From NCBI GenBank assembly GCA_947586055.1, contig CANPXL010000015.1:1-64000 (forward strand): a stretch of DNA of 64,000 nt, written 5' to 3'. Source of the stretch: an uncultured Acetatifactor sp. Lineage in GTDB: Bacteria > Bacillota > Clostridia > Lachnospirales > Lachnospiraceae. Each line of letters opens with the position of its first letter. The first letter of the stretch is position 1. Under the pieces are notes generated by a model. That model did not search any database. It had not been told where the DNA came from and was given only the letters and a program-made list of their open reading frames with translations. Positions 19,087 through 28,106 of the stretch are shown here, in pieces. The position numbers and the translations under genes were made by a program.

Positions 19087-20478
19087 ATGTATCAGATTGA
19101 TTTCAATCACCCCGTTTCCGTTTATTTTGTGGGCATCGGCGGCTGCGGCATGAGCAGCCTGGCCCGGATGCTGTCGGACGCCGGTTTCCGGGTGTCCGGC
19201 TCGGACAGATCCAGAAGCGCTTACACCGATATGCTGGAGGCAGCGGGCATCACCGTATTTTATGGACAAAGAGCCGAAAATATTACCGACGCCATAGACT
19301 GCGCGGTATACACCAGCGCCGTCCCCAAGGACAGCCCCGAATTTCAGGCGCTGCACGAAAAAAATATTCCCTGTATGACCCGGGCCGAACTGATGGGACA
19401 GATCATGAAGCATTACGATACGCCCGTCGCCGTCAGCGGGACCCACGGAAAAACTACCACCACATCCATGATCTGCGAGATCCTGTTAAAGGCCGGCATG
19501 GATCCCACCATTTCCGTCGGAGCCATTCTCCGCAGCATCGGCGGCAATTTCCGCCTGGGCCGCTCCGGCTGTTTCGTCGCCGAGGCCGACGAATATACCA
19601 ACAGCTTTCTCCACTTTTTCCCAAAGATCGGAATAATATTAAATATTGAAGAAGACCATCCGGATTTCTTTCAGGATCTGGCCGATATCCGCCGCTCCTT
19701 CCGCAAATTTGCCCAGCTTCTGCCCGCAGACGGCTGCCTGATCATAAACGACGCCATCCCCAACCGGGAAGAGATCACGGACGGACTGCCCTGCCGCATT
19801 ATCACCTGCGGCACGGGGCCGGAGTCGGACTATTACTTCCGGGACCTGTCCTATGACGAGACGGGATGTCCCTCCTTTCTTCTCTGCAGTCCCGGACGCG
19901 ACCCCAGAAGACTGTCCCTGCAGGTGCGCGGAGAACACAATGTCTGCAACGCGCTGGCCGCCATGGCCCTTGCCGATCTGCTTTCCGTGGAACCGGCCGT
20001 TTCTTCGGAGGCGCTGCACGAATACAGGGGCGCCGCCAGACGCTTCGAGTACAAGGGAACGGTGGGCGGCGTGACCGTCATCGACGACTTTGCCCATCAT
20101 CCCACCGAGATCGCCGCCACCCTGAAGGCCGCCGCAAACTATCCCCACAAAACGCTCTGGTGCGTGTTCCAGCCCCACACCTACACCCGCACAAAGGCGC
20201 TGCTGAAGGATTTTGCCAGGGCGCTTACTCTGGCGGACCAGATCGTGCTGGCCGACATTTATCCCTCCAGAGAACCCGTCTCTCTGGGCGTGACCCTCGG
20301 CATCAGTTCCCGCATCCTGCAGCAGGAGATCCAGGCGCTGGGAAAGACCTGCTATTATTTTCCCACTTTTGACGAGATCGAAAATTTTCTTTTGGAAAAT
20401 TGCATAAAAGGAGATCTGTTGATAACTATGGGGGCAGGGGACGTGCTGAAAATCGGCGAAAATCTTCTCGGAAATTAA
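19087..20478 (+). CDS. murC: UDP-N-acetylmuramate-L-alanine ligase
   Basis: 463 aa Mur ligase adding the first L-Ala to UDP-MurNAc in peptidoglycan synthesis. Motifs: N-terminal nucleotide-fold YFVGIGGCGMSSLARML, ATP-binding P-loop GTHGKTTTT at residues 118-126, the NIEEDHPDFF block, GEHNVCNALAA, and DDFAHHPTEI. Start supported by AGGAAAGGA 10 bp upstream. It is unusual only in its neighbourhood: it precedes primosome genes, and its stop codon abuts the first of six DnaA boxes. Confidence 0.97.
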   Translation: MYQIDFNHPVSVYFVGIGGCGMSSLARMLSDAGFRVSGSDRSRSAYTDMLEAAGITVFYGQRAENITDAIDCAVYTSAVPKDSPEFQALHEKNIPCMTRAELMGQIMKHYDTPVAVSGTHGKTTTTSMICEILLKAGMDPTISVGAILRSIGGNFRLGRSGCFVAEADEYTNSFLHFFPKIGIILNIEEDHPDFFQDLADIRRSFRKFAQLLPADGCLIINDAIPNREEITDGLPCRIITCGTGPESDYYFRDLSYDETGCPSFLLCSPGRDPRRLSLQVRGEHNVCNALAAMALADLLSVEPAVSSEALHEYRGAARRFEYKGTVGGVTVIDDFAHHPTEIAATLKAAANYPHKTLWCVFQPHTYTRTKALLKDFARALTLADQIVLADIYPSREPVSLGVTLGISSRILQQEIQALGKTCYYFPTFDEIENFLLENCIKGDLLITMGAGDVLKIGENLLGN

Positions 20479-20644
20479 TTATCCACACTATCCACAGGCA
20501 TCGGACGCCGGCGCGGCCATCCCGCCTGTGGACAGCCCGGTTTTTTCTGTGGACAACTCGGAGACGTAACAGGTCTGAAAAACGTGTTTTTCCGGCCTGC
20601 TTTTTTAAGCGGTATTTTTTTCCACATTTTTCACAGTATCCACA
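20479..20644. promoter_or_regulatory. Cluster of six DnaA-box-like 9-mers upstream of dnaD
   Basis: Six 9-mers match TTATCCACA at 7-9 positions: 20479-20487 (+, perfect), 20488-20496 (+, CTATCCACA, directly adjacent), 20527-20535 (-, CTGTCCACA), 20548-20556 (-, TTGTCCACA), 20618-20626 (+, TTTTCCACA) and 20636-20644 (+, GTATCCACA). They fill the gap between murC and the replication genes dnaD and dnaI-like. The region is otherwise non-coding (20479-20831). Confidence 0.7.
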
Positions 20645-20831
20645 TTTTCCGCGGTGTCTTCGGACGCCTTCTCTTTCGGGATTTTGCCTATTTCTTTTTT
20701 GAAAACCTTGTGCTATACTTTGGCTACTGTGAGGTTTTTCACAGATGCTGAATGCGGCCTTTGCCAAAGGGGAGGGATCAGGAACCGTCGGATCCGCCGG
20801 CGGCCGCGATATGAGAGAGGGAACGAAACAC

Positions 20832-21929
20832 ATGGCACGGTTGACAATTTATAAAGATGAAGCTGCTAACGTCACGGAGGTATCCAATCGTTTTATCGAC
20901 GAATATATGAAGGACGCAAACGACGCCCAGCTGAAAGTCTATCTCTACCTGCTCCGCATGATGAGCGCCAAACTGGCTACCAGTGTCTCCGACATTGCAG
21001 ACCGGTTCAATCACACGGAAAAGGATGTCATCCGCGCTTTGAAATACTGGGAGAAACAGCGGCTTCTGGATCTGGATTTCGACGAAAACAAGACCCTTGT
21101 AGGGATCCATATCCGCGATCTGGACAAACCTGTAAGCGGAGGCCGGCGGGCTGCCGCTTCCACCTTTGTACCGCTTCCCGCGTCTGCGGTTCCCGCCGCG
21201 GCCGATTCCGCTGCGTCGGAGACGGAGACGTCGGAGACGCCGTCCGAACCCGCTCCCTCCTTTGAAAAACCGGTTTATACCGCGGATCAGTTGAAGGAAT
21301 TCAAAAACCGGCAGGACACCGCTCAGCTGCTGTTCCTTGCGGAGTCCTATATCGGCAAGCCGCTGACGCCTTCCGAGATGAAGACCATCCTTTATTTTAC
21401 GGATGTTCTCCGCTTCTCCGACGATCTGATCGATTATCTGCTCCAATACTGCGTGGAGCGCGGCAAAAAAGATTTCAAATACATAGAGCGCGTGGCGGTA
21501 AACTGGGCCGAGGAAGGGATCACCACTCCGAAACAGGCGCAGCGCACTGCGGCCCGCTACGACAGGAATGTCTACTCCATTATGAACGAACTGGGGAAAA
21601 ACGGTTCCCCCACCACCCGGGAACTGGAATATATCAACCGCTGGACCAGGGAATACGGCTTCTCCACAGACATTATCCTCGAAGCGTGCCAGCGCACGGT
21701 AATGGCGACGGACAAACACCGCTTTGAGTACGCGGAGGGCATTCTGAGCAGCTGGAAAAATCAGAATGTCCACCTGAAGTCCGACATCCGCAGAATCGAC
21801 GACCTCTACCAACAGCGCCGCAAAAACGCGCCTGCGGAGCGCTCCCGCCAAAACGGCAACCGCTTTAATCAGTTTACACAGAACAACTATGACTTTGACG
21901 CTCTGGAGCAGGAACTTCTGAGCAATTAA
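20832..21929 (+). CDS. DnaD-domain replication/primosome protein
   Basis: About 365 aa. The N-terminal ~100 residues form a winged-helix (DAQLKVYLYLLRMMSAK, HTEKDVIRALKYWEKQRLL). An Ala/Pro/Glu-rich linker follows, then two DnaD C-terminal-type repeats: one with IGKPLTPSEMKTILYFTDVL, FKYIERVAVNWAEEGI, the second with YINRWTREYGFSTDIILEACQR and GILSSWKNQNV. In Bacillus DnaD acts in DnaA- and PriA-dependent helicase loading. I choose the ATG at 20832 (MARLTIYKDE) over upstream in-frame ATGs at 20745 and 20811, because it begins the conserved domain after a GAGAGGG site. It forms an operon with the DnaC/DnaI-like loader. Confidence 0.92.
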   Translation: MARLTIYKDEAANVTEVSNRFIDEYMKDANDAQLKVYLYLLRMMSAKLATSVSDIADRFNHTEKDVIRALKYWEKQRLLDLDFDENKTLVGIHIRDLDKPVSGGRRAAASTFVPLPASAVPAAADSAASETETSETPSEPAPSFEKPVYTADQLKEFKNRQDTAQLLFLAESYIGKPLTPSEMKTILYFTDVLRFSDDLIDYLLQYCVERGKKDFKYIERVAVNWAEEGITTPKQAQRTAARYDRNVYSIMNELGKNGSPTTRELEYINRWTREYGFSTDIILEACQRTVMATDKHRFEYAEGILSSWKNQNVHLKSDIRRIDDLYQQRRKNAPAERSRQNGNRFNQFTQNNYDFDALEQELLSN

Positions 21930-21977
21930 CCCCTGCCGCGGACAGTTCCGCCAGACCGCCGGCAAAGGAGAACCGAC

Positions 21978-22967
21978 GTGGCGCTCAGCAACTCTCAATA
22001 CGAATCGATCATAAAAGAATATGAACAGACCCGGGATCGGAACCGGCAGCTTGCCGGGGAGAGACGCAGACAGGTATACGCCGCCGTTCCCGGCTACCGG
22101 GAGCTGGAGGAATCCGTGGGCAGTCTGGGCGCATTGGCCGCCCGGCGCATTCTGGACGGGGACGAGACCGCAAAAGACCGGCTGAAGGTCCGTCTTGCGG
22201 AACTTTCCGCCAGACGCGCCGCCCTTCTGGCCGAAGCCGGTTTTCCTTCCGATTACCTCGATCCTTTGTATTCCTGCCCCCTGTGTCAGGACACGGGATA
22301 TGTCGCGGGCGAGGACGGGCTGAAGGAAAAATGCCGCTGTTTCCGGCAGCGGGAACTCTCTCTTCGGTACGCTCAGTCCAATATTCAGGACCTGATACAA
22401 CGGGAAAATTTTTCCACTCTTTCCTATGAATATTATCAGGGCGAGGATTTACAGCACTTCCGAGCCGCCGTTGAACTCAGCAGATCGTTTACGGAAAACT
22501 TCAAAGAGGACTACCGCAATCTCTTTTTTTATGGTACAGTAGGTACGGGCAAAAGTTTTCTGTCAGGCTGTATTGCCCACGAACTGCTGCAGGCCGGCTT
22601 CTCCGTGATCTATTTCAGCGCGGCCGGGTTTTTTGAACGTCTGGCGCGGTACGCTTTCGACGCCAGAAACCGGGATACGCTTCAGGATTTTTATGAGGAT
22701 CTCTTCCAGTGCGATCTGCTCATCCTCGACGATCTCGGCACGGAAGTGACCAACAGCTTTGTGACCTCGCAGCTTTTCGCCTGCCTGAATGAACGCGCTC
22801 TGCGCCGAAAATCCGTGATCATCTCCACCAACCTCTCTCTGGAAGAGCTGAGAGACAGATACTCGGACAGAATTTTTTCACGGATCACCAGCAGTTTTTC
22901 GCTGTGCAAGCTGACCGGCCCCGATATCCGCATTTACCGCAGGCGGCTGGAAAACAACGGCGGATGA
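21978..22967 (+). CDS. DnaC/DnaI-like helicase-loader ATPase
   Basis: 329 aa, starting at GTG with an AAAGGAG site 7 bp upstream. A helical N-terminus precedes a zinc-binding CPLCQDTGYV...CRC cluster (residues ~97-118) and an AAA+ domain: Walker A GTVGTGKS at 186-193, Walker B LLILDDLGTE, sensor-type IISTNLSLEEL, and a C-terminal arginine-containing SDRIFSRITSS. This layout is that of Bacillus DnaI and clostridial DnaC-type loaders that place the replicative helicase. Located 48 bp after dnaD, supporting a primosome operon. Confidence 0.93.
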   Translation: MALSNSQYESIIKEYEQTRDRNRQLAGERRRQVYAAVPGYRELEESVGSLGALAARRILDGDETAKDRLKVRLAELSARRAALLAEAGFPSDYLDPLYSCPLCQDTGYVAGEDGLKEKCRCFRQRELSLRYAQSNIQDLIQRENFSTLSYEYYQGEDLQHFRAAVELSRSFTENFKEDYRNLFFYGTVGTGKSFLSGCIAHELLQAGFSVIYFSAAGFFERLARYAFDARNRDTLQDFYEDLFQCDLLILDDLGTEVTNSFVTSQLFACLNERALRRKSVIISTNLSLEELRDRYSDRIFSRITSSFSLCKLTGPDIRIYRRRLENNGG

Positions 22968-23023
22968 GCGCCGGAAACAGAAAACACCCACTTACTTTCC
23001 AACAGAAAGGATCGACACAATTC

Positions 23024-24217
23024 ATGGGAAACCGCGAAGAAAAAAGAAATCTTGAGACAATACCCGTGGGCTCTCTCGGCATCATTGCCCTGGAAGGCTG
23101 CAGGGCGCTGGGGGAAAAGGTAGACCGTTATCTGGTCAAATGGAGAGCCGAGCGGGAGAGCGAACACAAAGAATCCCTCGCGTTCTCCGGCTATCAGAGA
23201 GATTCCTATCTCATCGGCGCAAAAGTTCCCCGCTTCGGTTCCGGCGAGGCAAAGGGAATGATCCTGGAATCCATCCGGGGAGACGATCTGTATCTGCTGG
23301 TGGATGTCTGTAACTATTCGCTCACCTATTCTCTCTGCGGCCATGAGAACCACATGTCGCCGGACGATCACTACCAGGATTTAAAGCGAGTCATCGCCGC
23401 TCTCGGCGGAAAGGCCAGACGGATCACCGTGATCATGCCCTACCTCTATGAGAGCCGCCAGCACAAGCGCACTTCCCGGGAATCTCTGGACTGCGCCCTC
23501 GCGCTGCAGGAGCTGGTTCGGATGGGCGTGGACAACATTATCACTTTCGACGCCCACGATCCCAGAGTCCAGAACGCCATTCCCCTGCACGGCTTTGAGA
23601 CGGTGCAGCCCGCGTACCAGTTTATCAAGGGACTGCTTCGCAACATGAAGGACCTGAAGCTGGACTCCGACCACATGATGATCATCAGCCCGGATGAGGG
23701 CGGAATGAGCCGCGCCATCTATATCGCGAATGTGCTGGGCCTCGACATGGGCATGTTTTATAAGAGACGGGACTATACAAGAGTGGAAAACGGCCGCAAC
23801 CCCATTGTAGCCCATGAGTTTCTTGGCACCAGCGTGGAAGGCAAGGATATGATCATCATTGACGACATGATATCCTCCGGGGAAAGCGTGCTTGAGGTGG
23901 CTGCGCTGCTGAAGGACCGCCGCGCGAACCGGGTCTTTGTATTCTCCACTTTCGGACTGTTCACCAACGGGCTTGATAAGTTCGACAAGGCATATCAGGA
24001 CGGCGTTATATGCAGGGTCCTGACAACCAATCTTGTCTACCAGACGCCGCAGCTTCTGGAGCGGGAATGGTACGTCAACTGCGACATGAGCAAATATATC
24101 GCTTACATTATCGACACTCTGAACCACGATTCCTCTATCAGCGATCTTCTCAACCCCAACGAAAGGATCCAGCAGATCGTGGCAAAGTATCGGAGGGGAG
24201 AACTGCAGGAAGATTAA
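23024..24217 (+). CDS. prs: Ribose-phosphate pyrophosphokinase (long clostridial form)
   Basis: 397 aa, about 80 longer than typical class I Prs (~315 aa). It makes PRPP from ribose-5-phosphate and ATP for nucleotide, His and Trp synthesis. Visible landmarks are YESRQHKRTSRESLDCALALQEL, FDAHDPRVQNAIPLHGFE, ISPDEGG and the PRPP loop DDMISSGES at residues 280-288, which diverges from the usual DDMIDTGGT. The ATG at 23024 follows AGAAAGGA; an upstream in-frame reading overlaps the loader gene and is not favoured. The extra N-terminal ~35 residues and divergent loop suggest altered regulation; rpiB, which acts on the same sugar phosphate, is 14 kb away. Confidence 0.93.
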   Translation: MGNREEKRNLETIPVGSLGIIALEGCRALGEKVDRYLVKWRAERESEHKESLAFSGYQRDSYLIGAKVPRFGSGEAKGMILESIRGDDLYLLVDVCNYSLTYSLCGHENHMSPDDHYQDLKRVIAALGGKARRITVIMPYLYESRQHKRTSRESLDCALALQELVRMGVDNIITFDAHDPRVQNAIPLHGFETVQPAYQFIKGLLRNMKDLKLDSDHMMIISPDEGGMSRAIYIANVLGLDMGMFYKRRDYTRVENGRNPIVAHEFLGTSVEGKDMIIIDDMISSGESVLEVAALLKDRRANRVFVFSTFGLFTNGLDKFDKAYQDGVICRVLTTNLVYQTPQLLEREWYVNCDMSKYIAYIIDTLNHDSSISDLLNPNERIQQIVAKYRRGELQED

Positions 24218-24254
24218 GAGAAGACGCTCTTTAAAAAAAGAAAAAGCTGATCCG

Positions 24255-24355
24255 GAGAAGGGACGATTGTAAACTTTTAAATTTTATAGTTGACAATCCG
24301 TCCCTTCTCTTGTATACTCTATAATTGTCAACCGCTTATACAACTGGTTTACATT
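24255..24355. promoter_or_regulatory. bioY promoter with two BirA-like operators and a long inverted repeat
   Basis: Two biotin-operator-like sites flank the promoter: ATTGTAAAC-N14-GTTGACAAT (24266-24297) and ATTGTCAAC-N14-GTTTACATT (24324-24355). The promoter is TTGACA (24290-24295), 17 bp, TATACT (24313-24318), so the first site covers -35 and the second begins at the expected start point. Site 1 is itself embedded in an inverted repeat with ~20-bp arms (24255-24274 and 24288-24308; GAGAAGGGACG on both sides). BirA charged with biotinyl-AMP is the expected repressor. Confidence 0.8.
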
Positions 24356-24435
24356 GCATCCTGGGAAGCGGCAGACAAAGCCGCCCGTCGGCCGATTCCA
24401 CCGGCCGATACGGCTGCGGCAGAAAAGAGGATATG

Positions 24436-24963
24436 ATGAAAATAAGACAGCTTACTCTGGTCGGCCTGATGACAGCCATTATTTGCATTCTCGGTCCCAT
24501 CTCTTTCCCTGTTCCCATAAGCCCCGTTCCCATTTCCCTGGGGACGCTGGCGATTTACTTTGTCCTGACCGTGCTGGGAATGAAACTGGGCGCCCTGAGT
24601 GTTTTGATCTACCTGCTGCTGGGTCTGGCAGGGCTTCCCGTGTTCACGGGTTTTACCGGTGGTCCCGGCAAACTCTTCGGTCCTACCGGAGGCTACCTCA
24701 TCGGCTACCTTTTCATGGCCCTGACGGCCGGTTTTTTTCTGGATAAAAAGAATTCCAGCCTGTTCCTCTCTGTTCTGGGAATGCTGCTCGGCACCGCCGT
24801 CCTCTACCTTTTCGGCAGCGCCTGGCTTGCGTATCAGGCTTCCCTTACCCTGCCCCAGGCGCTGATGGCGGGCGTCGTTCCCTATCTTCCCGGCGATCTT
24901 GTAAAGCTTGTCCTGGCCATGTTTCTCGGGCTGCAGGTCAGAAAACGTCTGCCCCGATCCTGA
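24436..24963 (+). CDS. bioY: Biotin transporter substrate-binding (S) component
   Basis: 175 aa hydrophobic protein with six predicted membrane helices. It matches BioY: LTLVGLMTAIICILGPISFPVP at the N-terminus, PISLGTLAIYF, the signature GxPVFTGFTGGPGKLFGPTGGYLIGY and the C-terminal PYLPGDLVKLVLA. BioY binds biotin and works with an ECF energising module (EcfA/A'/T) encoded elsewhere. ATG at 24436 (or 24433) follows AAAAGAGG. Upstream BirA-like operators predict repression when biotin is plentiful. Confidence 0.95.
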   Translation: MKIRQLTLVGLMTAIICILGPISFPVPISPVPISLGTLAIYFVLTVLGMKLGALSVLIYLLLGLAGLPVFTGFTGGPGKLFGPTGGYLIGYLFMALTAGFFLDKKNSSLFLSVLGMLLGTAVLYLFGSAWLAYQASLTLPQALMAGVVPYLPGDLVKLVLAMFLGLQVRKRLPRS

Positions 24964-25001
24964 CCCTTCCCCTTTTCCCGACAATCTTCGGTCAGGATCG
25001 G
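24954..25001. terminator. Hairpin between convergent bioY and the 842-aa gene
   Basis: A perfect 12-bp inverted repeat (CCGATCCTGACC at 24954-24965 with GGTCAGGATCGG at 24990-25001) spans the bioY stop codon. There is no clean T-run, so it is a probable bidirectional terminator or stabilising structure. Confidence 0.55.
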
Positions 25002-25007
25002 AGCCTT

Positions 25008-27536
25008 TCAGTCTTTGATGTAAGTGATAAAACAGTTCCCGTTTTCGGAAAACCATTCCGCGGAATCATTTTTCCCCATCTTATGCAGCTTTTTTATGGC
25101 TGGCTCCAGCAGGATCGTGTTATACTCGTCAAATCCCGTGATCAGGACGGCCTCCCCGTCGCGCAGCAGGGCGAGTACGGGAATGTTCCGGTTCACATAA
25201 TACAGCATGGCGTCCACATTGCACCCGGTCAGATCCAGGATCCTCGCGCCCTCCAGATTCTCTTCCAGAATCTCCGGCACCGTCTTGCCCAGCCCCAGAA
25301 GATAATCGGAATTGCGCGCCAGTCCCTCATAGCTGAAAATGGCGTCAAGACACACGGACAGGCTGGTTTCACCTTCTTCCACGCCCGTTTCCCGAATGGA
25401 TGAGATCTGGTTTGCCGGGGCAAGATTTCCGCGCCGCCAGATACCTTCCCCCTTTTCGTCCACAACCACGCCGGCTATTTCATAGGCCTGATTCACCGCG
25501 CCCGAAGGAGACATAAAAATATCGTCCACGCCATAAGGGCCGTATACATAGTAACGGTCCATCCCGCTCCCATCAGGCAGCAAAAGCTCTCTTCCGCCTT
25601 CGTAAACCACTTCTTTGGGGTTGAGAATCTTGATGGTTTTACTGTCAATGGTTCCCTGGGTCTTTATCTGAACATATCTTTTATAAACGGCAGTATCCGC
25701 GGTCACAATGGTATTTTTACTGGTTTTCGTCTCCATGTTATTCATGATCTGATCGTCAGGCGCATCCGTATATTCTCCCGACTCCAGCCGCCTGAGACGT
25801 TCCAGCGTAATCTGGTTGCCCGCCACCTGGACGCCGGTGACGTAAAGTCCGCTCTGCTCATACTCTTTCAGAACGGTTCCCGACGCATTACAGATACAGA
25901 TTCTGTACATGGGGAAAAAGAATCTCCCCGAATTTTCCTCCCGGATGTCTTCCAGCGACGCCACACCGTAAATTACATCCTCATCCATGAAACCAAGCGG
26001 CCGGACGGCCTCGCCGGGCTCCACCTGAATCCTGTTGCAGATCCCGGTGTTCAGGTTCCGGATATTCAGGACACGGCTGTGGTAAATGTCGTCCCCTTCC
26101 GACCATACCAGAATCCTCTGATCTTCGGATACATGCATGCTGCCGTCCTGCGTGACCGCAAGCAGGGACGAACAGGTCCGCTGCCCGAGATCGATCTCGT
26201 ATACCGTATTCTCCAGCTGAAGGTACAGCTTTCGGTCCCTGTTCAGATACAGAAGATCGTCCATCTCCGCCGACAGCACCGAAAACGTTTTCCCGTAAGG
26301 GATATACAACAGTTCCTCCAGGGTATTCAGCGCGCTGTCATAAGAATAGATCTGGATCCCCACCTCTCCCTCATGGCGCCCCCGGTTCATGTAACCGTAG
26401 AGCGCAAACTGCACGCTGCCGCTCTCATCCACGTCCAGAATCCTGATGGCATGCTGATCGTAGAGCGTGCGCCAGTCTCCGTTGTCCGCGTCATAAAAGC
26501 TGAAAATCACGGTGAGCTCGTTGGACGCGGCATTGTAACTTAACAGCCGGTTGGCCTCCTCAAACACCACCGTGCTGCCATCCTCGCTCTCCATCATGGG
26601 AATCTCATCGGATGTGATCCCAAGGAGGATCTTGTCGTTCGCATACATCTTCTCCACATCGGGGATCTGGGTCATGGTGCGCTGATAATCCAGAAGATAC
26701 ATTCTCTCCGGCGTATACCGGACCCGAAAATGCTCCTGCATCATATAGTATGTCCTCTCGCCGTTCTCTCCCTTTGTGGACACCACATAATCCAACAGCA
26801 TGGACGCCGTCTGACTGGCGATTTCCGTCAGGCGTATCCGAGGCGCCATCTCTTCCCTTACGGACAGTTCGTCCCACGTAAGCTGTCGGAAGCTGCTGTG
26901 AATATTGACATTGTGGAAGGAGCTGTTATCCTCCAGCCTGGAATTGGTCTCAAGGTATTTTGTCAGCTCTCTGGCTTCCTCCCTGTGATAGAGCTTTTGG
27001 TGGAAATCCAGCGCATACTCCAGCTTTTCCCCAACGTTGAGACTGTCGCTCCAGATCGCCCTGGTGTAGTAATACACGTCGGACCCGCCGCTGAGCCGAA
27101 GCACAACGGCAAGGGAATACTCCGTATCCTTTTCGATCAGGTCCTTCAGGGCGATGACGCCCCTGATCTGTTCCCCGTCCGTCTCATATTGGGTCAGTTT
27201 TGTGTCCTCAATGAGACGGGAGCCGTCCGCGCTGCGCACCTGAACGGAGATCTCCGTCACCTCCCGCCCGAAGGTTTCCACCGTAAAGTCCGTATCCCTG
27301 CTCTCTCCGAGCACCGTCACCGTATCTCTCTGAAAGGCGACCTCCATGGGCGCGCTGTAACCGTGAAGCTGGTTGTAGGCAATGCCGTCTCTCTCCATTG
27401 TCACCAGCGGAAAAGTTGCCGCGCTCATCTCCACGGTAAGGTTGTCGTGCCCCTGATTCATGATTCTGCTGATAACCACCAGTCCCAGAAGAAAAGCGGC
27501 CGCAAAGACCAGTAATTTGATTATGGTTTTTTTCAT
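25008..27536 (-). CDS. Large exported/membrane-anchored protein with C39-like C-terminus, unknown function
   Basis: 842 aa. One N-terminal membrane anchor (residues ~4-24, KTIIKLLVFAAAFLLGLVVI) is followed by a long extracytoplasmic part. Residues ~200-600 contain repeated beta-strand blocks (for example GSVQFALYGYMNRG, DDLLYLNRDRKLYLQLENTVYEIDL) reminiscent of a beta-propeller. The last ~90 residues have LTGCNVDAMLYYVNRNIPVLALLRDGEAVLITGFDEYNTILLEP, in the style of peptidase C39-like or papain-fold domains: a Cys near the start and an Asp-containing turn, but Ala in place of the usual His of GHAV. It may be an inactive peptidase-fold domain. It follows the ATP synthase operon and a small unknown gene. 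Confidence 0.8.
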   Translation of the reverse strand: MKKTIIKLLVFAAAFLLGLVVISRIMNQGHDNLTVEMSAATFPLVTMERDGIAYNQLHGYSAPMEVAFQRDTVTVLGESRDTDFTVETFGREVTEISVQVRSADGSRLIEDTKLTQYETDGEQIRGVIALKDLIEKDTEYSLAVVLRLSGGSDVYYYTRAIWSDSLNVGEKLEYALDFHQKLYHREEARELTKYLETNSRLEDNSSFHNVNIHSSFRQLTWDELSVREEMAPRIRLTEIASQTASMLLDYVVSTKGENGERTYYMMQEHFRVRYTPERMYLLDYQRTMTQIPDVEKMYANDKILLGITSDEIPMMESEDGSTVVFEEANRLLSYNAASNELTVIFSFYDADNGDWRTLYDQHAIRILDVDESGSVQFALYGYMNRGRHEGEVGIQIYSYDSALNTLEELLYIPYGKTFSVLSAEMDDLLYLNRDRKLYLQLENTVYEIDLGQRTCSSLLAVTQDGSMHVSEDQRILVWSEGDDIYHSRVLNIRNLNTGICNRIQVEPGEAVRPLGFMDEDVIYGVASLEDIREENSGRFFFPMYRICICNASGTVLKEYEQSGLYVTGVQVAGNQITLERLRRLESGEYTDAPDDQIMNNMETKTSKNTIVTADTAVYKRYVQIKTQGTIDSKTIKILNPKEVVYEGGRELLLPDGSGMDRYYVYGPYGVDDIFMSPSGAVNQAYEIAGVVVDEKGEGIWRRGNLAPANQISSIRETGVEEGETSLSVCLDAIFSYEGLARNSDYLLGLGKTVPEILEENLEGARILDLTGCNVDAMLYYVNRNIPVLALLRDGEAVLITGFDEYNTILLEPAIKKLHKMGKNDSAEWFSENGNCFITYIKD

Positions 27537-27623
27537 AACGGCTCCTTCAACACCGGCGTCGCGGGCAGAAACCTCGCAGTCTCATAGGCGGCTTTTCCAC
27601 GGGGACGGTCCCGGCGCGCACCG

Positions 27624-28022
27624 CTAAAAAAGAATCGCTCTCCGGCCGCCATGCCGGCGTTTGTACACTTCGATAAACAAAAGCACCTGAATCAGATCTT
27701 TTTCCGGCGGTTTCCCGTTTTCCTTTTCCAGTATGCCGCAGATTGTCTCCGCCAGACTCCGCAGGCTGTACCTGTCCGGATATTCGTCGTAGATCATACT
27801 GCCCTCGTAGTCTGTGGTGTCCAGTATTTCCGCCACCCTGCGCCGGCAGCGTTTTACATCGTCGGGGTACAGCTGCTGAAAATACTCAAGGTCGCTTAAC
27901 ACGGCAGCTTCCTGTCCGGGGCTCAAGTATCCCGGATATGTCATATAAAAAGGAAGGGGCCCGTTCCAGCCCCTTACTCTGCCGTCCTGCAGCGGCTGTG
28001 TCAATTCAGAGTGAAAATCCAT
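27624..28022 (-). CDS. Unrecognised 132-aa protein
   Basis: Soluble protein starting MDFHSELTQPLQDGRVRGW, with WNGPLPFYMTYPGYLSPGQEAAVLSDLEYFQQLYP, an Arg-rich helix (KRCRRRVAEILDTTDYEGSMIYDEYPDR), and a C-terminal helix ending in RRHGGRRAILF. The ATG at 28022 is preferred over a longer in-frame start because GAGGTG sits 6 bp before it. It is 85 bp downstream of atpC on the same strand. No domain recognised; the aromatic/acidic middle and basic C-terminus suggest a small cytoplasmic helical protein. Confidence 0.7.
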   Translation of the reverse strand: MDFHSELTQPLQDGRVRGWNGPLPFYMTYPGYLSPGQEAAVLSDLEYFQQLYPDDVKRCRRRVAEILDTTDYEGSMIYDEYPDRYSLRSLAETICGILEKENGKPPEKDLIQVLLFIEVYKRRHGGRRAILF

Positions 28023-28106
28023 ATACGCACCTCGCAACGCTTTTACACAGTATATGCGCATTTCCATCCGATTGTTACACAGCCGCCGAACGCTTTCTCC
28101 GTAATG

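Noticed and set aside
20778..22400. 540-aa minus-strand open frame
   Set aside because: Antisense to dnaD and the helicase-loader gene; no recognisable motif.
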